Shown here one piece after another: positions 13,624-23,494 of a stretch of DNA of 64,000 nt (position 1 is its first letter; each line of letters begins with the position of its first letter). The translations under genes and the position numbers were made by a program. Under the pieces are notes generated by a model, which ran no database searches, was not told the DNA's origin, and saw nothing but the letters and a program-made list of their open reading frames with translations. This DNA is from Prostheceraeus crozeri (lineage: Eukaryota; Platyhelminthes; Polycladida; Euryleptidae): positions 131,501 through 195,500 of the forward strand of contig CAJQUW010001731.1 of the NCBI GenBank assembly GCA_907163375.1, read 5' to 3'.

Positions 13624-14088
13624 ATGGATCGCAAATAGAAAGCCGCAGTTGAGAACGGTACTGCTGATCGTACCACTTCGCCAGTGGAACGTACCAGTAC
13701 ACCTCCCCAATCTCCGATGGAGCGATCGACAACACCAAACGAGGAGCCGGTGGTGTTCACCCAAGCCCCTGCATCGCCCGACTACTCGAGTGATGAGGAT
13801 AGTGACGTATCAATTGAGACGATGCGTCACATGAATAAGAAGTCCATGCGAACGCCACTTTATGGACGGGTCACGGTCAAAGTCAAGAACGCCCCGAAAA
13901 AGTATCACACCAAACGGGTGTTCATGAGGATGGAGCCGAACGAGCGGAACCTCACAACCGCTCTCGAATTTTCGGTCATCGACCTTGACACACCACGTCG
14001 CTGTCCCTGTGCGCCCAAGAAGACCAGGATCCATGTGCAAGTGGACTTGAAAAAACTTGTACCCTTTCCTTACCTTGATGACATTTAG
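13624..14088 (+). pseudogene. small Polinton protein with TAG at codon 5, function unknown
   Basis: The first ATG after the TATA box is at 13624. Its frame hits a TAG at 13636 and then stays open to the TAG at 14086, about 150 further codons. An internal ATG at 13717 could give a shorter product of 123 residues. The N-terminal part is Pro/Ser/Thr-rich with acidic runs (phosphoprotein-like), and the C-terminal half is basic and Cys-containing (CPCAPKK). No family was recognised. Either codon 5 is a nonsense mutation or translation starts at the internal ATG. Confidence 0.5.
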
Positions 14089-14347
14089 TGTGTTTTTTCT
14101 TAATCTCTTTATTTAATATTTATTTGTATATATGAACAGACTTGTTTTATCATTTCACAAATCGGTCTTCAATTAAGGTCTGAATGGGAAAGGGGAATAA
14201 CTATCTACAATTAATGATGTTCAATAACTGAATTGAAACAAAAAAATCAAGTATGAAGACTTCAACTTGAAATAAATAGGAACATATAACTTTTAAAGAA
14301 ACAGTTATGTTGTTAATTTTAAAATGCTTGTAGCAGTCCAGGATGAT

Positions 14348-14653
14348 ATCATACATGTGTCATACACGACACCATAAGAATGAGAATGAAAAGACCTTTA
14401 GAATGATATAAGGTATGTACCTATTCGATGGGAAAATCCTAGTTGTATGCAACTGTATGCAAGCAGACAAATGTTAGATTTTTAAATTCACTAAGTTTTT
14501 AGCCCATTCTTTAAAGACATGTAGCTCTCTAGTTATATGTCATACATGTGTCATACAATACACCATTAGAATTAGCATGAAAAGAGCATTCGAATGATAT
14601 ATTGTATGTACCCATTTGATGAAAAAATCCTAGTTGTATGCATCTGTATGCAA
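14348..14653 (+). repeat. two diverged direct copies of a 115-bp unit
   Basis: Units at about 14348-14462 and 14538-14653 share TCATACATGTGTCATAC, GAATGATAT, GTATGTACC and AATCCTAGTTGTATGCA in the same order, with point differences. Confidence 0.8.
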
Positions 14654-14837
14654 CTTGAAAAATTCCAAGTTTTTTTACAAAAATGACTAAGTTTACAAAT
14701 TTTCAAAGTTAAAGTTTTACAACTAAAAATGACCATAATATACAAACCTCTACACTTGACCTTGACCTTAGACCTGACCTTGACCTTTGACCTTCATACA
14801 CTTCATACACTTCATACACGGCGGGGGGGGGACATCA

Positions 14838-14932
14838 AAATTTCTCGGGCGCTTCGCGCCCTCGAAATTTTTCGGATTATAGGGTAAATAAATTTTCTCG
14901 TGCGCTTCGCGCACTCGAAAATTTATTTACCC
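14838..14932. repeat. two adjacent GCGC-loop hairpins
   Basis: The first (about 14838-14870) has AAATTT arms around GGGCGCTTCGCGCCC. The second (14882-14932) has 16-bp perfect arms GGGTAAATAAATTTTC and GAAAATTTATTTACCC plus a GTGCGC/GCGCAC inner stem around TTC. Both are of the kind found in short palindromic interspersed repeats. Confidence 0.85.
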
Positions 14933-14970
14933 ATGGGTTCCGGGTGCCATAGATACTCTTCTTGCTTCCC

Positions 14971-15120
14971 CAACCCTAACCTTAACCCTAACCCTAACCC
15001 TAACCCTAACCCTAACCCTAACCCTAACCTTAACCCTAACCCTAACCCTAACCTTAACCCTAACCCTAACCTTAACCCTAACCCTAACCTTAACCCTAAC
15101 CCTAACCCTTAACCCTAACC
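14971..15120 (-). repeat. interstitial telomere-type repeat (CCCTAA)n
   Basis: About 150 bp of CCCTAA with scattered CCTTAA variants; the TTAGGG strand is the minus strand. It lies well inside the Polinton, so it is not a chromosome end. Capture at a repaired break or within a nested repeat are the obvious explanations. Confidence 0.95.
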
Positions 15121-16296
15121 TAGTATTTTAATTTGATTATTTGAATTTTGGCGCGAAATTCAAATTTTCGAAAAAATCTTTAAATTTGATTATTCGAATT
15201 TTGGCGCGAAATTTGAATTTTCGAAATTTAGCGCTTAATTCAAATTCTAATGTTCTATTCAAACCACACGTTTTATAACTTCAAATATGAATCATTATAT
15301 GACTATTAATAATAACATGTATATCAAATAATACATCAGTCCATCAGTTCATATTACTTTGAATTCACTCTACTGTTTACATGTAGAAATCTTTCAACAC
15401 ATATGATGGCACTTCCATTTCTAAGGTTAAAAATAAACCAGCTGTTCCAATTCTTGTTTGAGTTATCAATTTTGTTTAACCGTACCAATTCCAAGATGTG
15501 ATGTCATAAGGTCTTTGTTCATAGTTGCTTTGTCAATTTCATATATAAAGAAGTTGCACACAACGAATTTTCACTCATTTTCAAATTATTTAGTGTCCAT
15601 AACAGACGTTGTTCTTCGTTCCTCCGTTCTCCGGTTCTTATTACAATTCTGAAGTGAGTTTCATTGTCATGTTGTGCTACTTTATAGGATATTCGGGAGT
15701 AGGAACTTTATTAAGTTTTTATAACCAAATAGCTTTAAATATAGAAGCTTGGGTTTTTAGGATAGGAACACTTTATGTTACATTATTAACCATGTTTTTT
15801 TTTTAAATTTTTCATCCTATATTAAGTCACTGAGCGAGAGACATGAATATATCAGTTTAAATGTAAGTGTATTTGAATCAACAAGATTTTCACAGTTTGT
15901 TTATAAATAAAAGATACCTAAATAAAGCCTTCATCCATTTTAAATATTCAGTCTGTCATCTGCTAACAGATGTATAAAATTCAAACTTGTTTAATTAAAC
16001 AAATTGAGGATTGGTTGAAATTTTCGAAATTTCACTTTCATTTCATCAAATTAATTTCGAAATTAAATAATTTCAAGATAGCTACTTGTAAATTTCAACT
16101 CTTTCTATGAGCAAACCGTTTTCGAATGAAAATTAAACTTTCGACTTTCGGTTTCAATTTCAACTTCAGATTTCAAATCTTTCTAAGATTTATTCAATAT
16201 CAAGTTAGTACTTCATAATGTTTTGTTGGTGATATATAAATGAGTTCTCATTTAATAAGAGATAAAATTATAATCAAATTTTTTTCCTCCACAGAG

Positions 16297-18105
16297 ATGG
16301 TCCGACAAGAGAGTCTTGCACGACAGCGCCTAATTTTTCATTTCTGTGAAACGTGCAAAATACCCGTTCGACATGCTAATAAGAGCGGCCACAAGAACTG
16401 TATCTTCAAAAGTGAATGCACGTATCTGTACTGCCTAACCTGCAAGTCATATAAACGGAGTACTGAAAAGGTTAATACCGAAGCCTCTAAGGCATTCATT
16501 GAGAAACATACACCATGTGCTCAACAAAATGGGAGGAAGGGAATCAACCTCACCTCAAAGGCTGAAAAGAGGAGGTTGGAGCGGTTATTTCAAAAGGAGA
16601 GGCCGATGGAAGGTGTCCTTTCACAGGTTGATGAGCCTACAGCAATAAAGAAACCTATCAAGTCCCGAGCCCCAAAGAAAGCCCCCAAGTCACGACAGTT
16701 CATCGATGACACCTTAAGCGATTTTGAGGTGAGTTCTGCCAATCATACATAAAACCTTCAAAGGATAGCTTCTTAAATCCGAATAAATAAATTATTGGTC
16801 CATTATACATAAAAACATATATCGTTTAATCATTTCAGGATAATGATGAGATGCCTCCTCCTAAGAAGACCAAGGTCTTAATTCAGAAAAGATCGTCACT
16901 AAAAATGTGAGAATACATTTACTCCATTAATTATTCTATCATGTAAAAAGTATTTCAACATTGTCACAACATTTCAGAGTGAGTTGCCTCAACAGAATTG
17001 TATCAGTTTTGAAGAGGAGAAAGCGGCTGAATGCTTGAGAAATGTAAGTATTAAAGTTATTCATTAGCTCTTTATGCGAAATTGAATATGTTCTTTTCTT
17101 CAGCTGTTTACAGGTGTGAACAGTATACCCCGTTTGCCTACACCGGAGAAGATGTGTCTTCCTAGTCCCGTAAGTGTCATTGTTTAGTTATTTGTCAATA
17201 ATATTTCTCAATGCATGAAGTATTTCCAAGAACATGTATGCTTCTCAATGAGTTGCGAACATGTTATATTATTTTTCTCTGCAGGTTGCGCGATCGCTGT
17301 CCCTCAGGAAGCATCGAAGTTTCCTTTCGACGCCAGCGACCAGTACATCGGTGGAAGAGAATGAGGAAAAGCCGTATCCTATTCGGGAGTCCTCATCAGA
17401 GGACGATGAAACCTCATCAGCGACTTCATCTGATGAGGAAACGTCGTCAGCGACTTCTTCCCCGACATCTTCTTCCGATGAGGATGATGATCCTGTTACA
17501 AATGTAAGTATCAAAGTTGGTCAACTGCATGAGTACAGAATTTTCTATTAAAATATGTTTTTTGTTTGTAATAGATTGATTTATCTTTTAGAATGACTCG
17601 TTGCCCCGTGAGACGGAGGTTGGACCCGATCAGAAGGTCACAATCCAGCCGGAGGTAAGAGAAATTCACTTTTGTATCTCATCAATGGTAAAATGCTAAA
17701 TAGATGATAAACAATTGTTTCTTTCGATTACAGGACTCCGCGATGTGTGCATCTCAGGAGGAAGTCTCGTTCAGCCACATCCGGGCTTTACAAGACGTTG
17801 AGGTGCAACTCCGTCGTTGCCAAGAGCGCCTAAAGGAGGCTGAGGCCCGCGAGGCTAAGTTGGAGGAGGACAATAGAGGTTTGATTGAGTCTCTAAGAAA
17901 TATTACTCAATCAAACCTCCTGTTGGCCTCCCAAGTTACCACCAGCCAACAGCATAACAAAGAAACGCTTGTGCACCTGGAATGCTCCCAAAATGGCATC
18001 AGAAGAGTGCGCCTTACGAGGATGGACGATTTGGGTGGCTGTAGTGACAGCTGCAGTCACCTAAAACTCTACCATAGTGGTATTGTTAAATGTGTCAGAC
18101 TGTAA
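16297..18105 (+). CDS. spliced zinc-finger / acidic / coiled-coil protein of the Polinton
   Basis: Seven exons can be traced by GT..AG sites: 16297-16728, 16839-16906, 16978-17043, 17104-17169, 17285-17503, 17592-17654 and 17734-18105. Exon 1 ends and exons 3-7 start in phase 0, giving one open frame to TAA at 18103. Exon 2 (68 nt) breaks phase by one base, so it either has a 1-nt deletion or is skipped, and skipping keeps the frame. Exon 1 encodes a Cys/His cluster (C17, C20, H32, C35, C41, C46, C49, H71, C74) followed by a basic tail. Exon 5 is a Ser/Asp/Glu-rich acidic region. Exon 7 encodes a heptad-like coiled coil (Leu/Glu/Arg rich) to about residue 60 of the exon. A polypyrimidine-AG acceptor also precedes the ATG (AG at 16293-16294), so an upstream non-coding exon may exist. 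I do not recognise the family; a regulatory or scaffolding role would be inference. Confidence 0.6.
17876..17919 (+). repeat. 15-bp perfect inverted repeat in coding exon 7
   Basis: Arms GAGGTTTGATTGAGT (17876-17890) and ACTCAATCAAACCTC (17905-17919) with a 14-nt loop, inside the coiled-coil coding region. Confidence 0.9.
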
Positions 18106-18240
18106 CTTTATTACTTTAACTTTTATTTTCTTCTTTTTTGAAAAAAAAATAATTGTTAAAATTATATGTTTTGTCTTTACAACAGATCGGAACATACGGT
18201 ATTGGCTGGTGATGACGCTGACGTCATTAGCTGGTAGATG

Positions 18241-18249
18241 TATATAAGG
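18241..18249 (+). promoter_or_regulatory. TATA box (TATATAAGG) of the polymerase gene
   Basis: 31 bases before the polymerase ATG at 18280, so the 5' leader must be very short or start near the ATG. Confidence 0.6.
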
Positions 18250-18279
18250 GCTTGCTAATTTCAATCCTCATCAATAATC

Positions 18280-21200
18280 ATGGTTGTCTGTACCAAGTGT
18301 GGAAAAGTGTTCACTCTCATAGGCAATTTGCAACGACATGAAAAATTTTGTAAGTTAGGAAAAACGTATCAATGTAGCAAGTGTCCATATAAGACGAATA
18401 GGATGGATAATCTTAAGAGGCATAAACTTGTATGCAATAATAAACCGAATGATAGCATAACAGAGTCAAATTCAAATAATCAAAATAGATCTACTTCTAA
18501 GCCAACAACCAGCGCTTCAACTAACATACAAAACTTTATGCAATACTGCTCTCGGTGTGGCAAAACGTATAACTCTATAAGTAGATTTCGACAGCATATG
18601 AATGTACATAACACAAATAGTGAGATGAATATGCATAATAACTATGGAACTGTTAGTCTCAGTGAAAGCGCACTCAATGGCCATGCACGTGTGTATGATA
18701 TCACGCCAACAACACCTACTGTGGACATAACATCATTTTTAGAAAGCATGCGTTCCATGTTAGGGAATTTAGTGTCTGACTTACTAAGGAGCTATCAATT
18801 GCGCAGTCGTCTGATTGCACAAATTCGTTATGTCCGTTCTAATCCTCAAGAAGAAGAAACTTTTCTCGCACACTTTACCTCATCATCCTCAAACTATATT
18901 TATGACTATGATGCTTGGTTTCAGGATCATCTAAATAGTCTAATAAATCATATTGAAGCCTTCACAAAAAAGGGTAGCAATTGGATTATAGATGATGTAC
19001 AAAATATAGAGTTCAATGTAATAACAAGTCCAATACTGTCAGGTGGACAATCATTTCCTCTACCAAAGAAGTTAAAAAACTCTAAAGCTGTCATTAATGT
19101 TAACTCAAATGCAAATGATTGCTTCCTATATGCAGTTTTATCAATATTGCATTATAATGAAGTACCTTATTTAAGGAATGAAGTAAAATCATATAGTGAG
19201 TGGACATCTGAGCTAAATATGGAAGGCATTTCCACACCAGTATCAATCAAAGATATTCCAAAATTTGAGAAAAATAATGATATTAAAATTAACATTCACT
19301 TTTATGAAAATGGACTCAAAGGTGTTCGTTACAATAGTAACTTTACTGGTAGGCAAACGGTTAATATTTTGCTAATTCTAAACAATGGAGCAGCACACTA
19401 TTGTGGAATTCCAAAGCTGTCAAGATTGTATAGGAGAACTTTAAAAAGACATAAATACTTCTGCGAAAGATGCACTCAGTCATTCACATATAAGACAACA
19501 CTAGAACGACATTTCCAGTTTTGCATTCGAGGAAAAGCACAAATAGAAAAAATGCCGACAGATCTAAAAGTACTAACAAGTAGCATGGAATATCAACTAA
19601 GTCCTCCTTTAGTAATTTATGCAGATATAGAGTGCTACATTGATAATAAAATACATAAACCTGCGGCCATTGGAGCTTATCATGTCTGGCATAATGCCCT
19701 TCAATCAAAATTTGAAAACAAGTATTACCTCTTTGAAGGTGAAAATTGCATTATTGGTTTCTTGCACCACTTAGAAACTGTAGCCCAAGACTTATATGAC
19801 AACCAATGTGCAACAACTAGGCAGCCACTGACACTGTCAGCGGATGAAAAAGCACGCCATGAGAATGCAGAATGTTGCAACAAATGTAAATCAAAATTCA
19901 GCGATGAAGTCATAAAAGTTCGTGATCATGATCATATCACCGGACGATATAGGCAAACATTATGTAGGAAATGCAATCTCCGGTTAAGACTTAACAGACG
20001 GGAGCTCCCGATATTTTTCCACAATTTTAAAAATTATGATAGCCACATCGTTTGCTATAAAGCGATTGGAAGAATGAAGTCTTGGAAATTAGATGTTGTA
20101 GCAGCAACTGATTAAAAATATATAACTTTATCCGCCAGTATCCCTGTAAATGAATACAAAGGGAAGACAGTATACTTTAAACTAAAATTCTTAGACTCAT
20201 ATCAATTTCTAAGTGCATCCTTGAGTGAATTAGCCAAGGGCTTGCAAACGTATGAGCATGTAGAGACATTAAGGGTAGAATTTCCACAATTAAGTGATAA
20301 TGTTTTATATCAGAAGGGAGTGTTTCCATATTCATACTTCAAAAACTTAAACACGTTGACGGAAGACTGTCTACCACCACAATTTGAATTCTATAATGAT
20401 CTTACTCGTGAGCACTGTTCCGATAGTGAATATGAACACGCTAACAAGGCGTGGATTGAATTTAATTGTAGCACATTTGGTGATTACATGCTGGCATATC
20501 TGAAGTTAGATGTTTTATTGTTGGCAGACATATTTGAAGTGTTTAGAGCATTGAGTCAACGTGAGGATGAAGTCGACCCTGTACATTTTGTCAGTCTCCC
20601 ACATCTTAGCTTTACCTCAGCACTAAATTTCTCTTCCAATGATCCCCCACACTACATACAAGATGAAAATATGTACAATCTATTTGAACGAGGAATTAGA
20701 GGGGGTATGACTTTCACCAACATTCACCGAGCGCGTGCACGCATTGAAGAATTAGGAAATAATATACATGAAAGTCGACATTTGACCTACTTAGATGTTA
20801 ATAACCTTTACGGTTCTTCACTCAGTAGGAATCTACCCCACTCAAATTTCAAATGGTTGAATGAAAGTGAATTAGATAATTTTTTAAATGAAGAAAATGT
20901 TCAAAATATAGATGATGATGGTGAAATCGGCTACATTTTTGATTTAGATTTAGAGTATCCTGCAGCCATTCATGATGACACTGCCGATTTCCCATTAGCT
21001 CCAGAAATGCAGATGATTGAAAAGAGAATGTTTTCACACTATATGAAAAATCTATATGAAAAAGTAAGACCAAATACACATTTTTCTTCTATCAAGAAAC
21101 TTCTGCTCCATCAATTTGATAGGGAAAATTATGTAGTCCACTATTCAATTTTAAAATTTTACTTGAGCATGGGCATGAGAATCAAGAAGATTCATAGTGG

Positions 21201-22137
21201 CATAAAATTCACACAAAAGCCTTGGTTAAAAACATACATTGATATGAACTCTCAAAAGAGGGCTCAATCAAACACTGACTTCGAAAAGTCATTCTACAAA
21301 TTGAAAAATAATTCTTTATATGGTAAAACAATAGAAAATGTAAGGAGAAGGAAAAAATTTAAACTAGTCAACAATGAGAAACAACTACTGAAATTGTCAA
21401 ATCAACCTCTCTATGTTCAACACAAAATATTTGATGAAGATCTGGTTGGTATGGAAATGTACAAACCTTCAATAGTTTTAAATAAATTAATATATGTTGG
21501 TCAAGCAGTACTTGACTATAGTAAGTTGGAAATGTATCAATTATATTACAATGATCTAAAAGGATGTCCACTGATAAATAGAACGCGACTTTGTGGAGGT
21601 GATACCGATAGTTTCTTCCTATGTTTATACACATCACCATCTGTCCGTCTGGAAGATATACTTCTATACTTCGGTGAAAAGTTTGACTCTTCAAACTATG
21701 ACAGTCATCACCGACTATACTCAACTACAAACAAAGCTAGATTAGGTTGTTTTAAGGATGAGTGTGCTGGAAAGTTGCTTGAGGAAATGATCCTACTAAA
21801 ACCGAAAATGTATTCCATGAAATATCTAGACTCTACGAATCATAGCATCAAACGTGCAAAAGGAATTCAGAGAGCAGCAGTTAAAAAATTGAAACATGAT
21901 GACTATAGGAGTGTCTATTATAGTGAGAATGATACAACTGAAGATATGACAATTATAAATTCAAAAAATCACATAGTTAGCACAAAATCATTTAGGAAGC
22001 GAGGTCTTTCACTTTGGGAGGATAAGCGCTGTTGGCTGGATAAAAATTTATCATTACCATATGGACACTATAGCCTAGGTCTTCCCCCACCGTCGAAGAG
22101 AAGGAGATGCCTTCCTGTCACAGGTGATGTAGAATAA
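18280..22137 (+). pseudogene. polB: protein-primed family B DNA polymerase, one in-frame stop
   Basis: Replicates the element by protein priming. Starting at the ATG after the TATA box, 1285 codons run to TAG... TAA at the end, interrupted only by TAA at 20113-20115 (codon 612). The frame resumes immediately and without shift. N-terminal C2H2/C2HC fingers lie at about residues 4-26, 32-54, 88-110 and 393-415. An OTU/papain-like NDCF...HYC segment is at about 270-390. The exonuclease motif I YADIEC is near 447, an endonuclease VII-like insert (CNKC, RDHDHITG, CRKCN) at about 535-570, and the exonuclease NYDSH motif near 588 with YLKLDVLLLAD near 740. Palm motif A is YLDVNNLYGS (about 837), motif B KNNSLYGKT (about 1008) and motif C GGDTDS (about 1105), with KPKMYS near 1173. 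Every catalytic box is present, so the only visible defect is the stop, a one-base change from CAA, GAA or AAA. Confidence 0.93.
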
Positions 22138-22416
22138 GTCTAAATAAAAACAATATAATATTCCACTTGTAATAGATCTTCCGATTGCTGCATCTTCCGA
22201 CATGTAGCAACACTTACTAATACATAAGTAGTCTTACTAAAATTGAAATTTCTACATCTTTCCGATATGTAGAAATGATTACTAATAAATAGGTAGTCCT
22301 AATGTGAATGAATATGTGAAGAATTTGTACTCAACATCATTCCGATATGTTGAGCTAATAAAATAACAAACTTTAGGCAAACATTAAACTTAAATTTGAA
22401 ACATAGCTTTCGGAGC
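22138..22416 (+). ncRNA. three covarying hairpins with a constant TTCCGA loop
   Basis: Hairpins at 22185-22210 (TTGCTGCAT/ATGTAGCAA, one G-U), 22248-22276 (ATTTCTACAT/ATGTAGAAAT) and 22330-22354 (CTCAACAT/ATGTTGAG). The loops are CTTCCGAC, CTTTCCGAT and CATTCCGAT. The stems differ in sequence but remain paired, while the loop and the closing CAT/ATG are constant. A TTACTAATAMATARGTAGTC-like spacer follows the first two. The region is the 3' flank of the polymerase gene and the 5' flank of the PC4-like gene. It could be an RNA element (end formation, stability) or a repeated protein-binding palindrome. Confidence 0.6.
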
Positions 22417-22977
22417 ATGCCTCATTACATTAGAACATGGAAACTTAGTGACGTTCAAAACGTTCACATAACAAATTCTAAAAGAATAGCATTTCGTCAT
22501 TCAATAGCAAATAGTGATCGAAAACATCGTGGCGTTTGCATTAGTATTGACTCATTGCCTTCACTGAAAGACTTTGCGGATCTCATTGACAACCATAAGA
22601 CTCGGATCAAGATTCCTCTCGATGACAAGGTATGGATAAAGTGTGATTCATCAGTCAAACTATACGTCTGTTCACCAAAACGTGAAGATGTTGAATATCG
22701 ATTTTTTCGTTTCAGTGACGTCACATGGGAAACCTTTACAAGGGAGATACTACCACAGATAACGTCATTCATTAAAGATGGAGGACATCAAACGGTTGGA
22801 AGTTGTAAATCGGATGTTAACTACAAAAGCAAAGTCAAAACTCAATCTACAAGAGATCGAGAGGAATATACCCAACCGAAAACAATGGTTACTGATAAAA
22901 CGCAAATTGAAGCCGACAACGAGCTTACATCTTGGAAGACCCTCAATGTTAACATGGAGGATTCAGAGGAAGGATAG
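22417..22977 (+). CDS. PC4-like (positive cofactor 4) ssDNA-binding/transcription coactivator-like protein
   Basis: First ATG of the frame is at 22417. Residues about 6-60 and 66-119 look like two copies of the PC4 fold: a four-strand segment, then a short 'GISL'-type strand, then an amphipathic helix (RGVCISIDSLPSLKDF in repeat 1; RFSDVTWETFTREILPQI in repeat 2, close to the 'W..L...I' helix of PC4). PC4 proteins bind melted promoter DNA and assist TFIID-dependent initiation. After residue 120 the sequence becomes polar and low in hydrophobics, and this part overlaps the next gene in another frame, so the true protein may end or shift frame at about 22775. The assignment is by eye and moderate; an unrelated ssDNA-binding protein is the alternative. 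Confidence 0.45.
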   Translation: MPHYIRTWKLSDVQNVHITNSKRIAFRHSIANSDRKHRGVCISIDSLPSLKDFADLIDNHKTRIKIPLDDKVWIKCDSSVKLYVCSPKREDVEYRFFRFSDVTWETFTREILPQITSFIKDGGHQTVGSCKSDVNYKSKVKTQSTRDREEYTQPKTMVTDKTQIEADNELTSWKTLNVNMEDSEEG

Positions 22978-23347
22978 ATCTCTCACTATCCTATTCTTTC
23001 CAAATGGAACAATCCAATGTATTGGAAGGGTCATGGAGGGTGATCTCTCATATTTACACTTAACTTTGGAACATTTACTTGGTGATTCATTATCTGATTG
23101 GAAAGTGAAGACAATGACCGTGTTATGTGAATTACACTATCACTATGATTTCCGTAAAGTTACATCATCACATAATCTAACTTATGAAGTGGAGTTATTT
23201 CCAGCAGCTCAATTGACTAACTGGCATCCATATCATGTTCATGTGTTCCATAATGGAAAGATTGTGATAACCGGCATTAAAGACATAAGTGATGTGCCTC
23301 CCATCATATGTGATTTGAAAAAATGTTTCATGAAAACCAAATTGTAG
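22778..23347 (+). CDS. TBP-like protein (TATA-binding protein fold)
   Basis: 189 residues with two TBP-type lobes. Lobe 1 has a KLNLQEIERNIPNRK segment (residues 21-35), like TBP 'KLDLKTIA...NPKR', then FPNGTIQCIG (74-83), like 'FSSGKMVCTG'. Lobe 2 has DWKVKTMTVLCEL (107-119), like 'FKIQNMVGSCDV', then YEVELFP (136-142), like 'YEPELFP', and FHNGKIVITG (157-166), like 'FVSGKVVLTG'. Three of the four DNA-kinking Phe positions of TBP appear kept (F73/F74, F141, F157). The frame is open only from 22763 and ATG is at 22778, 200 bases inside the previous gene in the +1 frame. Expression could therefore be from this ATG, by frameshift from the PC4-like frame, or the two may have been one fused gene split by an indel. 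Expected role: promoter recognition for the element's own TATA-box genes (inference). Confidence 0.72.
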   Translation: MEDIKRLEVVNRMLTTKAKSKLNLQEIERNIPNRKQWLLIKRKLKPTTSLHLGRPSMLTWRIQRKDRSLTILFFPNGTIQCIGRVMEGDLSYLHLTLEHLLGDSLSDWKVKTMTVLCELHYHYDFRKVTSSHNLTYEVELFPAAQLTNWHPYHVHVFHNGKIVITGIKDISDVPPIICDLKKCFMKTKL

Positions 23348-23349
23348 AT

Positions 23350-23431
23350 TTTGTATATATGTGGATAGATAATGAAATGTGAACATGTTTTTTGTATATA
23401 TGTGAATAGATAATGAAATATGAGCATGTTT
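23350..23431 (+). repeat. two tandem 41-bp units in a convergent intergenic region
   Basis: TTTGTATATATGTG[G/A]ATAGATAATG... repeated once, with four substitutions. It lies between the 3' end of the TBP-like gene and the 3' end of the protease gene on the other strand, where both transcripts should end. Confidence 0.9.
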
Positions 23432-23494
23432 TTGTTTTCCTTATAAACCCTTGTTTTGGAAAAAGAGAGCAAGTTAATGATACAACATAAAACT

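Larger units (their letters stand above)
14089..16230. other. gene-free repeat-rich gap inside the Polinton
   Basis: No convincing gene. It holds a two-copy 115-bp direct repeat, two GC-rich hairpins, a telomere-type array and a two-copy 60-bp TTTGATTATTYGAATTTTGGCGCGAAA repeat (15125-15235). A hydrophobic frame at 15609-15806 has no family signature. Polintons are usually compact, so this looks like nested insertion. Confidence 0.6.

Noticed and set aside
14971-15120. True chromosome end
   Set aside because: Unique element sequence continues on both sides.
15609-15806. Small membrane protein
   Set aside because: Hydrophobic but AT-rich, without conserved context, and ends in a T-run; composition alone explains it.
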